Assembly (NCBI GenBank): GCA_947646735.1
Contig: CANTFK010000091.1
Location: forward strand, 41,105-105,104
Direction of reading: 5' to 3'
Source: Peronospora farinosa
Lineage: Eukaryota > Oomycota > Peronosporomycetes > Peronosporales > Peronosporaceae
DNA length: 64,000 bases
The position numbers were made by a program, and so were the translations under genes. Each line of letters opens with the position of its first letter. The stretch's first letter is position 1. Of the stretch, positions 21,740-31,405 are shown one piece after another. A model generated the notes under the pieces. The model was given only the letters and a program-made list of their open reading frames with translations, had not been told where the DNA came from and searched no databases.

Positions 21740-22535
21740 CCCTAATATCCTTTAGTTAGGGGATTCCAGGATGTGGTGTGTCACGATCCACCGTCGGTTC
21801 TACCACCTGATAGGGGTGTACGTCATGAAATTGACTTGGTTCCCGGAACCAAATACTGTGTAACACGGCAGTGGCCTTTACCCAAAGAACAGTGTGACGT
21901 CATTGACGAGTTCTTTCGTGCAAAGCACGCGGCGGGCATGATGCGTGAGAGTAAATCTCCGCACTCGACACCCACATTCTGTGTCAAGAAATCGAATGGT
22001 AATTGGCGTATTGTTCACGCTTATAATAAGATCAATGCAGCCACTATACCTGCACAAACGCCAATACCCAGAAAGGATGTTCTTCAGAACAATATGGTCG
22101 GTTGTACCATGTACAGTGCGCTCGACTTAGTCGATGGTTATTACCAATTGCTCATGCGAGCAAGTGATATTCCGCTTAGTGCTGTTAGTAGTCCGAGCGG
22201 TATGCTCTGGGAGCGGTTAGTGATGCCCCAGGGGCTATCTAATGCTCCGGCTACGTTTAACCGTTTGGTGACGCAGTTGTTTCGACCTTATCGAAGTTAT
22301 GCACAGACGTACTTTGATGACATTTTTGTCCATAGTCGAGCTGAACATGGGCGGTCAGATATTGAGAACCATATAGTTCAGTTACGAGCTGTGCTCGAGT
22401 GCATGCGCACTAATAAGCTATATGCGAATGCATCTAAGTGCATCTTCATGGCCGAAGAGATTCCCTTTCTAGGGTGCTTCATTGGGATACGGGGCCTCAG
22501 AGCGGATCCCGCCAAGGTCAAAGCCATAGTCGATT
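21740..22535 (+). pseudogene. Gypsy-1 reverse transcriptase, cut off
   Basis: Contains TRQWPLPKEQ, SPHSTPTFCVKKSNGNWRIV, ALDLVDGYYQ (catalytic Asp), VMPQGLSNAPATFNRLV and YFDDIFVHS (catalytic Asp pair). The reading ends at KVKAIVDL where the Gypsy-2 LTR starts at 22536. Confidence 0.85.
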
Positions 22536-22880
22536 TGTAACGGGGCTAGAACGTACCGTCACTAGCTTACACGTGCGCTTGAGGAAGACTCAAGCCCAAG
22601 TATTAGGTATTAAGTAAATTTAACTCTGATTTTAATTTTGGTTTTAATTCGTACTAATTACGAAGATTTTAGTCGTAATAAATACGACAGTGTTCCCGCC
22701 TTTTTCGGAACCACACAAATTCAGGTTGATTTATCATTGGTCCATATTGGGAACTTTAGTCCCAATAATAAACTAAAATAATAAATTACCACGCTGTGCC
22801 CTCTATTCGGGCCCAGCACCTGCCTACATATGTAATTGTTTATTCATATTAATACTATGTGTGTAATGTAGCCCATTACA
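22536..22880 (-). repeat. Gypsy-2 3' LTR (left copy)
   Basis: TGTAAC...TTACA inverted termini; homologous along its length to 30171-30511. It abuts the Gypsy-1 RT on the left and lies 14 bp from the antisense ORF start on the right. Confidence 0.88.
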
Positions 22881-22893
22881 TCACCCCCTTCTC

Positions 22894-24375
22894 ATGACAG
22901 CGCTCACCAACCGTGAGTGCGCAACTGTCGAAAACCCTTCGCCCACAAACGAACAAGCAATGTCCGGAGACCCAAAACCCAATCCAGCAGGACGCCCAAG
23001 ATACATCAGCGGGAATGCATCAACCAGCATCATGGCGCGGCAGCTCATACCTTGGAAGCTGTACGACTTGTCCGGAGCTCACGCTCCGGACTCACTCGAC
23101 ATGATGCGGGAATACTTCCACCGATTTCGAAAACTGCGCGGGAAAGGTCTTGATGGAATCGAGCATGAAGCTCTACAACGTTCTTGGTGCGCCTTCATCC
23201 AACGTTGGAATCGGATGCTCGAGGATGGTAGCAGCTTCCAGTTATGGCTCGCCAATCGAGAGGAACTTCGCGCCGATCACTCCATCGGCGCGCTACGCGA
23301 AAGAGTGTGTGAGGAAGCTTGGAATGAGGACCGTCTCTGCTTCGTCCATGTCAATGAAGGATGCCAATCTTGTGACTCGACTCCACGCCCAACTCATGAC
23401 GAATGGCGACGACACATCGCTGAGTGTCCACTCAGCGATCGCGAACGAAGTTGGATTGCAAAGTATGAGCGAAGTCTGAGCGAACGGAGAAGCGCAGTTA
23501 TTCGTGGTGCGCCTCGCTGGCAGCACCACTCGCGACAGCGGAGTCAATCTCCGCGGGATCATCAGCGCAGGGTAGAGACACGTTCGCTTGTCCGTCCTGC
23601 TTCGCGATTCTCGCCTCGCAATCGTGATATGTATTCACCGCGACGTTCTCGTTCAAGGCGTCATTCTCATTCGCGACATCGTTCTCGTTCACGGCATCGT
23701 TCTCGTTCACGACATCGTTCTCGTTCGCGTCATCGCTCTCGTTCCCGACGACGTGGATCTCCTTATCGCTCTCGTTTGTCACGAGAGCGTTCGCGTGCTC
23801 TCCCGCCTTGGAATAGTCCGACTTCGTGGATTCATACGACAGAACCACATCTGGAACGTCACGAAGGAGCGAGGAACGTGGTTCCCATGTATCCTCCTCG
23901 GGAGGGAATCCAAGCCAACGTACTCGGTACCTGCGCACGGATGGAACCGCACGCTTCTCATGAGCCGACTACAGTAATGGTTGTGGAGGGTCCTCGTGAC
24001 CCACAATGCGGTCTACAATCCAGCGCACCTGTCCCTCCGTATCAACAAGCGGAGGAGGGCTTTCGCGATGGTAGAGCTGGTGTCCTGGTTGCTCAGGACG
24101 ATGTTGATCAGGCCGTGAATATAGCTGCCGATGCTCGGCTGGAGGCTGAGGCTGCCAGTGAACGTGCTGCCCAGGCGGAAAAGACTTCGAGTGAGACCCG
24201 GCAGTCGAACCGTGAACTGCTCGAGCGGATAAGGATTCTGGAGCGCCAGATGCTTGGTCAGGTTCAGAAGGGATCGAGACCCCGCCCCATGTCATCGGCG
24301 CGTCGAGCGCGACGGGAAGGCCTTTCGACTTACGAACCCCTGAAGCCGGCGTCGGAGCCAAACCGTGAAGCGTAG
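22894..24375 (+). CDS. Antisense ORF (aORF) of Gypsy-2, SR-rich with C-terminal coiled coil
   Basis: An intact 493-codon ORF with an ATG 14 bp inside the 3' LTR, on the strand opposite to gag-pol. Residues 1-170 are mixed, with a possible C2HC finger (CQSC...HDEWRRHIAEC). Residues about 215-310 are Arg/Ser-rich with RSRSRH repeats, as in SR proteins. The last 110 residues (from DQAVNIAADARLEAEAASERAAQAEK) are a predicted coiled coil with a basic tail. The first 600 nt do not overlap sense pol; the rest overlaps the chromodomain and integrase C-terminus in reverse. Sense pol is broken while this frame is open, which argues against a chance shadow. Function unknown. Plant Gypsy elements with extra antisense ORFs are known as a concept; homology to those is not claimed. 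Confidence 0.6.
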   Translation: MTALTNRECATVENPSPTNEQAMSGDPKPNPAGRPRYISGNASTSIMARQLIPWKLYDLSGAHAPDSLDMMREYFHRFRKLRGKGLDGIEHEALQRSWCAFIQRWNRMLEDGSSFQLWLANREELRADHSIGALRERVCEEAWNEDRLCFVHVNEGCQSCDSTPRPTHDEWRRHIAECPLSDRERSWIAKYERSLSERRSAVIRGAPRWQHHSRQRSQSPRDHQRRVETRSLVRPASRFSPRNRDMYSPRRSRSRRHSHSRHRSRSRHRSRSRHRSRSRHRSRSRRRGSPYRSRLSRERSRALPPWNSPTSWIHTTEPHLERHEGARNVVPMYPPREGIQANVLGTCARMEPHASHEPTTVMVVEGPRDPQCGLQSSAPVPPYQQAEEGFRDGRAGVLVAQDDVDQAVNIAADARLEAEAASERAAQAEKTSSETRQSNRELLERIRILERQMLGQVQKGSRPRPMSSARRARREGLSTYEPLKPASEPNREA

Positions 24376-24835
24376 CCGGACGATATTCCTTCAGCCGCTC
24401 GACATATGTCGGGTGGAGTCGCAGTGAAGAGGGGACGTCGAGTGTATAAGCGTCGCCGATTGCATTCAGAACCTTGAATGGACCGATGAAGCGTGGCGCG
24501 AGTTTACTCGCGCCCAGATTAGTGACCGCTGAATCCCTTAAACCTTCCGTAGATAATAATATACGGTCAACTTTCTCAAACTTGCTCATGTTCTTTTTTC
24601 CATGTTTGTCATCGTTCTCCTTCTGTTGGTCTACAGCAGTTTGTAGTGCGTCGCGTACAAACCGGGTGATGGCTTGACGTTGGAGTATAAATTCCGACAC
24701 GGCCATGTCATCAATTGGTCGCGCCGACTCAATCGGCGAGTAGTTGGCAGTAGGGGAACGCTTACCCGAAGACTGCATAATCAATGTCTGCGCAGTCCAT
24801 CGAGCTAATGGGGACGCCACGTCTGATGGCGTCAA
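23498..24835 (-). pseudogene. Gypsy-2 integrase C-terminus and chromodomain
   Basis: The first frame (24835-23969) carries KFEKVDRILLSTEGL and KLAPRFIGPFKVLNAIGDAYTLDVP, the GPY/F-type module of chromovirus integrases. Near its end it enters a chromodomain (VDRIVGHED), which continues in the next frame (23938-23498) as YRVRWLGFPPEEDTWEP. An acidic Asn/Glu/Asp-rich tail (NEND repeats) follows. Chromodomains steer such integrases to particular chromatin. The two parts are in different frames. Confidence 0.82.
23640..23760. repeat. 18-bp minisatellite coding on both strands
   Basis: About six degenerate units of the type CATCGTTCTCGTTCACGA. The + strand reads RSRSRH repeats of the antisense ORF; the minus strand reads NEND-type acidic repeats of the Gypsy-2 pol tail. 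Confidence 0.8.
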
Positions 24836-24877
24836 AAGTGGCCGTCTTTGCCTTGGATCGTGTTACTGCATTCGCGC

Positions 24878-25688
24878 TCAAAATACCGTGAGCTGCACTC
24901 GATCCTTGTTTATCACCTTTATCCCCCCCAGAGTGGAGCCACTAGGTGTTGTGGGTCGCCCCACGGCCAGGACAGTAGGAACACGAGGGTGACGAGCCGA
25001 ATTCACAAAAAATGGCGTCAACCCTGTTGACGCGTGTACGGCGTTGTTGAGTGCGAACTCAGCGAGTGGTAAAAATGCACTCCAACTTGTAAATGACGTA
25101 GCATAACTCCGAAGAACATCTTCGAGGACTCGGTTCACGCGCTCTGTCTGCCCATCCGTTTCCGGATGGGCTGCCGTCGACATCAGCAGTTTTGTCCCGA
25201 GGAGTTCGAAAAGTGATGTCCAAAATGCGGACGTAGATCGCGGATCACGGTCCGAAACAATGTTTTCTGGAAGGCCATGATGACGGAACACCGCGTCGAT
25301 GAAGTGCGCCGCGGTCTCTACCGCGGTGACCTTAGCGTACAGGCACGAGATGTGTCATCTTGCTGAATCTGTCAACAAAGACCAAGATGCCCGTTCGAGC
25401 TAGGCTATCGGGCGAAAGCCCGAAGATGAAGTCCATCGAATCTGATCTCCAGGCCTCTGCTGCAATTGGCAACGATCGCAAGGGAGCCTGTGACGATGGA
25501 GATGGCTTCACGCGCTGGCATATTTCGCACGTTCGGATCCAGTTGCGTACCCACTTATACATGTGGGGCCAGAAGAAGTCTCGAGACACAGCCGCGAAAG
25601 TCTTTTCGCGGCCTAAATGGCCGCCAGCAGGAGCATCGTGATACTCGTGAATGATTCTTGCACGAAAATCCATGTCATTGGCAATCAC
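24878..25688 (-). pseudogene. Gypsy-2 integrase zinc finger and DDE core
   Basis: Frame 25688-25332 holds the HHCC finger (HEYHDAPAGGHLGREKT to CEICQRVKPSP) and the first catalytic Asp (SMDFIFGLSPDS). Frame 25291-24878 holds the second Asp (IVSDRDPRSTSAFW) and the glutamate helix (HPETDGQTERVNRVLEDVLR). One frameshift lies between them. Confidence 0.88.
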
Positions 25689-25718
25689 CGTGCAAGGAGA
25701 ATCGAATTGGTCGATGCT

Positions 25719-27421
25719 TTACAGAAGCAAATCGCCATCTAAACTGTATCGATGAATATGTTCGCGCTTGGTACGGGATAATGCTCCCAGTGCAGTATCG
25801 CTGGGAGCACGCAGATACTCGATAATGTCTGCATAATCTGAGTCACCCTTGTACGCTGCGACGATCTCATCGAATAAACACGGCTCGGGTGTAACCCGAG
25901 TTAAGTTCAGCGATACACACATTGCACATCGGTCATCATCGTCCTCGTCATCAGTAGCCTGGCGACTCAGAGCAGTCCGAGGATCGTAGTCGGGACGTCG
26001 TGACAAGGCGTCAGCGAGAATATTGGTCTTGCCTGGCTTGTAATGCACGACGAAGTTGTACTCAGAAGAGAATGAGAGCCATCGTGCCATCCGTTGGGAC
26101 AGGTGTGGGCTCTTCATTGCTGTGCGCAGCGATGCATGATCGTGTACAAAGCAAATGTACGTTCACCAAGGAGATGCACGCGAAACTTGATGAGTGCATA
26201 GCGCATCGCTAATAACTCCTTGTCGTGAACCGGATAGTTCTTCTCAGCTGGCTTCATCTGTCGCGAATGATAACTCACGACTCGTTCACGGCCCTCATCA
26301 TCAAATTGCATGAGGGCACAACCGATTGCAAAATCACTGGCGTCGCAAACCACGTGTAACGGCTTGGAGTCGTCTGGTAGGACCAGGACTGGCGCTGACG
26401 CTAGGCTCTTCTTTACTGCTTCGAAGGCTGCTTGGTGCTCGGGACGCCACAACCACGTGGCGTCTTTCTTCAAGAGTGACGACAAAGGCTGGATAGAACC
26501 AGCATAATCCTTCGTATACTTGTGCAAATAATTAGCCAAGCCGAGCCACTGGCGCAACTCCGTAGGGTTCTTGGGCGTGGGCCAAGAACAGATGGGCGAC
26601 ACCTTCTCTGGATCAGCTCGAACTCCCGATTTACTCACATAGCAACCTAACACCGAAATCTCCGGTGCACAAAAGACACACTTCTTGAGATTCGCGTACA
26701 ACTTGTTGTCCCGCATAACTTGAAACACTTGCTTCAGGTGTTGAAGGTGAACTTGGACATCGTTGAGGTTGCCCTCGGCGCGACTATGGACAAAGATATC
26801 GTCCAAATAACTTGGGGCAAAGTTCCGAAGAGGTCTCAACACTTGAGACACCATGCGATTGAAAGTGGCCGGAGCGTTCTTCAACCCTTGTGGCATTACC
26901 AGCCACTCCCATAACATGCCACTCGGGGTGCTCACCGCGGTGAGTGAGATATCGCTCGGGCGCATCAAAATCTGGTAAAAGCCATCGGTCAAGTCGATGG
27001 CACTGAAGATGACACTACCTGACATGGGATTCAGCACCATGTCCTTCCTGGGAATAGGCGTTTGCACAGGAATAGTGGCATCATTCAACTTATTGAACGC
27101 ATGCACTATCCGCCAGCCTCCCGTAGCCTTCTTCACGCAGAAGGTTGGACTCGAATGTGGTGAGATACTCTCCCGCACATGACCCGCTTTGCGGCGGCCT
27201 TCAAAGAATGCGTCAATAGCTTCGACTTGATCTCGAGGCAACGGCCACTGCCGTGTCACACCCAGGCACAGAAATAATATCGTGCCGAACACCGCGGTCC
27301 GCAGGAAGTTCAGCCGGGATCTTGTCCGAGAACACGTCTGCATACTCACGAGCAATGTCGTAGACGGGGTTACCAGACTCTCGCAGGGCCTCCCATGACT
27401 GTGATGCAAACCTTTCTTCAC
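25719..27421 (-). pseudogene. Gypsy-2 reverse transcriptase and RNase H
   Basis: RT signatures: [57 protein letters not shown] and YLDDIFVHS. RNase H begins with HVVCDASDFAIGCALMQ and KNYPVHDKELLAMRYAL. A frameshift near 26115 separates these from SPHLSQRMARWLSF and KTNILADALSRRPDY. A stop at 25719 precedes integrase. Confidence 0.88.
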
Positions 27422-29144
27422 GCGCAGACTTCGGCTCAGCGCTTCGAGGACGCGCCATATGCTCCTCGTTTGCCACGGTAACCACCTCGTTGGTGATTAG
27501 ACACACTTGTTCCACAGTGCCTCCCTTAAGGTCACGTAGGAAATGCTTCCAGGAAAGCCCTGGAAGACTTGTAATGGAAGACGCATTACGAGGAGGACTC
27601 TCGACCTCGATATATTGGCGCCTTTGTGGACTCCCTTCCACGTACACGATAGCGTGGACACATTCCAACGCTAAATTCTCGGTGCTGTTGTCCCCATCGT
27701 GCTTCGAGTCACTACTCGAAGCTGGCGAACCGCAGTCAGGTGATAAACCATCACCCCCCCCCTCTAGGCACTGGATGTCGTCATCCAAGATGCCGGAAAC
27801 ACTGGACGGGAGTACCCTAAACTCGACCGTCGACACTTGATGCGGGAGCTCCTGCTCGGCCGCCATAAACCCGCGTGGGAGCCCCTGCTCAACCACAGTA
27901 TGCCCATGTGGGAACCTCGGTTCGATCACAGTGGGTGATGATGGGAACCCCGGTTCGACCATCATGCTCTCGCGTGGGGACTCCTGTCCGTCCACGTCGT
28001 ACTCGTGTGGGAGCCCCTGCTCGACCACAATATGCCCATGTGGGAACCTCGGTTCGACCACAGTGGGTGATGATGGGAACCCCGGTTCGACCATCATGCT
28101 CTCGCGTGGGGAATCCTGTCCGTCCACGTTGTACTCTTGTGGTAGCCCCTGCTCGACCACAATATGCCCATGTGGGAACCTCGGTTCGACCACAGTGGGT
28201 GATGATGGGAACCACGGTTCGACCATCATGCTCTCGCGTGGGGACTCCTGTCCGTCCACGTCACACTCGCTGGCGAGCTCTTGCTCGTCGCCACAATGCC
28301 CTTGTGGGGACCCCTGCTCGACCACAATAGGTGCAGATGGGAACCCCGGTTCAACCACTGCATTCACGTGCGGGAACCCCTGTTTAACCGCATTAATGAC
28401 GCGCGGGAACCCCTGTTCGACCGCGTCGTCCTCGTCGTCCTCTTCGCTCTGTAGCGAGGAGTCACTGTCACTTGTGTCTCGAAGAACAGAACAAGCAGTG
28501 CAGAGAGGACCATCGCTCGCTCTGTGCACCGCCAACGTCGTGGAATCACGATCCACGACTGTGACGTTCGGCCAGTCACTTGGAGATACCAAGAGATGGG
28601 TAAACACTTCACTGACATCGAACTTGCGTCGACGTCTCACTGATCGGGCTAACCAGTCGATCTGGGGCTTATAACGTGCCAACCATGGCATGCCCAGTAT
28701 GCAATCGAATGCACAGTTCATTGCGATCACCAAGAAATCATCATTACTGCGAAATCCATCAAACGCGTATGGCAACGACACTTCGCGCCGCGATACGCGG
28801 TGTGGTTTCCCGTCAGCCAACTTGACGACGACTTGGCCAGGTCCCTCACGGACCTGAATGCTGGGAGGCAGCATCGACAAACAAGATTCACGAAAGAAAT
28901 TGTTTCCTGCTCCTGAGTCCAGGAGTGCTCGCAGAGGTCGCCGGACGCCGGCGACATGTAAACTGACAATAATCCGGCGTGAATCACCACTCGTAGTGGT
29001 GGCATTTAACCGTGCGCGTAGCGCAGGAGGACTGGAAGGTTGGGCTGCCACCGGGGGACCCGGACCTCCGTTCCAACCAGTAGGGCGCCCTGCACCTACT
29101 GGTCCCGACCGTTTTTTGGACGTGCGGCCGGTACAGCACCTCAT
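27213..29144 (-). pseudogene. Gypsy-2 protease with 11-residue repeat linker
   Basis: The frame overlaps gag. The protease shows [14 protein letters not shown] (catalytic Asp) and [19 protein letters not shown] linker of about 300 residues contains roughly 17 copies of an 11-residue unit of the form VVEPxFPxxxx, grouped in 44-residue higher-order units. After it comes the start of the RT leader ([22 protein letters not shown]), where the frame is lost. Confidence 0.82.
27860..28440 (-). repeat. 132-bp tandem repeats built of 33-bp units, in frame in Gypsy-2 pol
   Basis: CACAGTGGG recurs at 27927, 28059 and 28191, exactly 132 bp apart. Each 132-bp block is four 33-bp units. All lengths are multiples of three, so the frame is kept. 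The left and right edges are more divergent than the centre. Confidence 0.88.
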
Positions 29145-30144
29145 GATGGGCGTCCACTACTTGCACTGATAATGGGGCTGGCGCACGGCACTCTGCCGCG
29201 CGATGTCCTGGCTTGCGACAACGAAAGCAAACCATTGGACGCCCGGTGCGAGCGTCACCTTTATGATGAAAGACACGTCGCCGGTCACCCGACGACTCAA
29301 CAACGTCGATCTCCATAGGTTCTGGGCCAGAAGGCCGGGGAACGCTGACGACCGAGGGTTTGGCATATGCCTTTGTGACCCTAAAGTCTTCACGGAATGC
29401 GATGGCAAATGCCTCCTCCAATGTGGGAGGCTCGGCGCGCTCCAGCGATAAACGGGTATGCCCCTCACGCATACCATCCACAAAGACATTCACCTGCATG
29501 TACATGTCCATGGGGTGCGTGATAATACACGACGCCAGATGCCTAGCCATCTGTACGTAGTCGCGCATCGTCATTTTACCCTGTCGCATCGACAGGAATC
29601 TTGATCGCACCAGTTTCTCCTCTTGTGGTGGCTCGAAGGCAAGACGGAGATCGTCCTGGATGATATCCAAGGTGGGGAATGCGTGCTCGTCCACAACGAG
29701 CTTACCAAGGGCCCACTCCTTGGCCTTCCCGGTGAGGCGGGAAAGAAGGAAGTTGACCTTCGCCTGGGGCGCCTCAAGAAGTCTCGAGGCGATGGCGATA
29801 TCAACTTCTCGGAACCACCGATTCAGCGAAAACCGGTCCTTACCTTCTCCAGAGTAGGAGGAGGTTTCCATCTTCACGGCCTCATTACGTGAAGAGCGCG
29901 AGGGAGTTAAGCCTCGCCGGTTGGATTCGGCGAGCTCGCGTGCCATAAACTCATGTATGGCGAGACGTTGCGCGTTAGGGGTTACTGATCTCATCAACGA
30001 CGCGACGAATGCCTCTCCCGATGTCGCCGCGAGGCGATTAAGGGCATCCCACTCAACACCAGTAAGATGGGGGAAGGTCGCGTGCTCCAGAAATAAATCT
30101 AGAGCGTCAAAGTACGACGATTCGCTCATCCCAAACTCGGGCAT
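28984..30144 (-). CDS. Gypsy-2 gag
   Basis: An intact 386-residue ORF from ATG 30144. The capsid-like domain contains [29 protein letters not shown] and [28 protein letters not shown] knuckle, [14 protein letters not shown], lies near residue 320. Gag packages element RNA in a virus-like particle in the cytoplasm. The ORF overlaps the protease frame at its 3' end, which suggests frameshift expression of pol. Confidence 0.85.
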   Translation of the reverse strand: MPEFGMSESSYFDALDLFLEHATFPHLTGVEWDALNRLAATSGEAFVASLMRSVTPNAQRLAIHEFMARELAESNRRGLTPSRSSRNEAVKMETSSYSGEGKDRFSLNRWFREVDIAIASRLLEAPQAKVNFLLSRLTGKAKEWALGKLVVDEHAFPTLDIIQDDLRLAFEPPQEEKLVRSRFLSMRQGKMTMRDYVQMARHLASCIITHPMDMYMQVNVFVDGMREGHTRLSLERAEPPTLEEAFAIAFREDFRVTKAYAKPSVVSVPRPSGPEPMEIDVVESSGDRRRVFHHKGDARTGRPMVCFRCRKPGHRAAECRAPAPLSVQVVDAHHEVLYRPHVQKTVGTSRCRAPYWLERRSGSPGGSPTFQSSCATRTVKCHHYEW

Positions 30145-30150
30145 AGGAAG

Positions 30151-30168
30151 GACTACTAAGTGCTACCA
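30151..30168 (-). other. Primer-binding site of Gypsy-2
   Basis: On the minus strand the LTR end TGTAAC..TACA is followed by two bases and TGGTAGCACTTAGTAGTC, matching the PBS core of Gypsy-1 and Gypsy-3. Confidence 0.6.
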
Positions 30169-30170
30169 GG

Positions 30171-30511
30171 TGTAACGGGGCTAGAACGTACCGTCACTAG
30201 CTTACACGTGCGCTTGAGGAAGACTCAAGCCCAAGTATTAGGTATTAAGTAAATTTAACTCTGATTCTATTTTGGTTTTAATTCGTACTAATTACGAAGA
30301 TTTTAGTCGTAATAAATACGACAGTGTTCCCGCCTTTCGGAAACCACACAATTTCAGGTTGATTTATCATTGGTCCATATTGGGGACTTTAGGCCCAATA
30401 ATAAACCAATGATAAATTACCACGCTGTGCCCGCTATTTGGGCCCACCACCTGCCTACATATGTAATTGTTTATTTGTGTTAATACTATATGAGTAATGT
30501 AGCCCATTACA
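30171..30511 (-). repeat. Gypsy-2 5' LTR (right copy)
   Basis: Same termini as the left LTR. Its right edge cuts a Copia gag-pol reading at LLDSGASSHMCPDRDEF. Confidence 0.88.
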
Positions 30512-31118
30512 GAGTCTAAAAACGAAAACTCATCTCTGTCGGGACACATGTGACTGCTTGCCCCACTGTCCAATAACCATCCAGCTGACGTCCGACTTGA
30601 CGCAGTAAATGCTCTCGCTTCTCCAGTTCGCTCTGTCTGCACTTTTGCAGCCTTGCAATCTTGACGCTTGTGCCCATATTTGTTACATCCGTAACATCTT
30701 CCCGAAAACTTTTCACCTCTTGAACTTGATATCCCCATATGTCTGCGCGGACCTTTCTTGTACTTGGAAGTGTGCGTACTTTCAAGTGCGACTTCTTGGT
30801 GTTCTGACCTCGTCATTCCATCGTACTCCCGCCTCAGCATTTCCTTAGCGTGAAACAGTGTCATTCCGGGCATGTTCTTTATTATCTTGACGATGGGGTC
30901 ATAGTCTCTCGTAAGACTACCCAATAGGACGACAAAATGCTCATCCTGTGAGATCTCTTGTCCCACAGCTTGCATAGTCATGCACAGCTCGTCAAATCTC
31001 AGGAAGTGATCCATAATGCTTCCTCCCTTGTCCAACTTGAACTCATGTAGTTGCCGTCGTAGCTGCACGCGATTGTGCATACTTTGTCGCAGGAGAATGT
31101 CTTCAGTATGTCCCATAC
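30512..31118 (-). pseudogene. Copia-A gag-protease fragment (left part of an interrupted element)
   Basis: On the minus strand the frame reads a UBN2-type Copia gag (LRRQLHEFKLDKGGSIMDHF, LGSLTRDYDPIVKII), a knuckle CYGCNKYGHKRQDC and the protease motif LLDSGASSHM. It then ends at the Gypsy-2 LTR. Its 5' half lies at 36192-36452 beyond the Copia-B insertion. Confidence 0.82.
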
Positions 31119-31405
31119 TGTAAAAGTGGAGTGAAGTAGTGGTGCACTTGTGAACGTAGAGGTAGAAGTAAAAGTAAAACATATTAAGCATTAACTACTC
31201 TCCTTCGCTAGTGCTTTAACATGTACAGTAGAGTCAACTGCGATTATACCATGTCTAGTCTGTAGTCTTCGTCTATCCCGCTTCGCCACATCTGTTAAGA
31301 TGTCACAACATTAGCCATTTCGGGTGCGGTCGCAACCTACCGGCACAGGGTATAACCCTTGCCTTCAACACCTTGCAACCTGTCAAAAGACAATCGTTTC
31401 CAACA
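31119..31405 (-). repeat. Copia-B 3' LTR
   Basis: Minus-strand termini TGTTGG...CTTTTACA; it aligns end to end with 35905-36191. Confidence 0.9.

Larger units (their letters stand above)
18792..22535 (+). mobile_element. Gypsy-1, truncated Ty3/Gypsy element
   Basis: Order on + : 5' LTR (18792-19429), primer-binding site, gag with zinc knuckle, protease, reverse transcriptase. The RT is cut at 22535 by the LTR of Gypsy-2, so RNase H, integrase and 3' LTR are missing. Gag and pol are broken into several frames, so the element is dead. Confidence 0.85.
22536..30511 (-). mobile_element. Gypsy-2, LTR-bounded chromovirus on the minus strand
   Basis: Two LTRs of 345 and 341 bp (22536-22880 and 30171-30511), both TGTAACGGGG...CCCATTACA, differ at many sites, so the element is old or recombinant. 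In transcription order it has a PBS, gag, protease plus repetitive linker, RT, RNase H, HHCC zinc finger, DDE integrase, GPY/F-type module and chromodomain. Pol is interrupted by frameshifts. On the opposite strand next to the 3' LTR lies a 493-codon antisense ORF. Five-base flanks do not match (CGATT left, GAGTC right). Confidence 0.9.

Noticed and set aside
27875..28674. Long + strand frames opposite the Gypsy-2 repeats
   Set aside because: They exist only because the 33-bp repeat lacks stops in several frames; the minus frame carries protease and RT.
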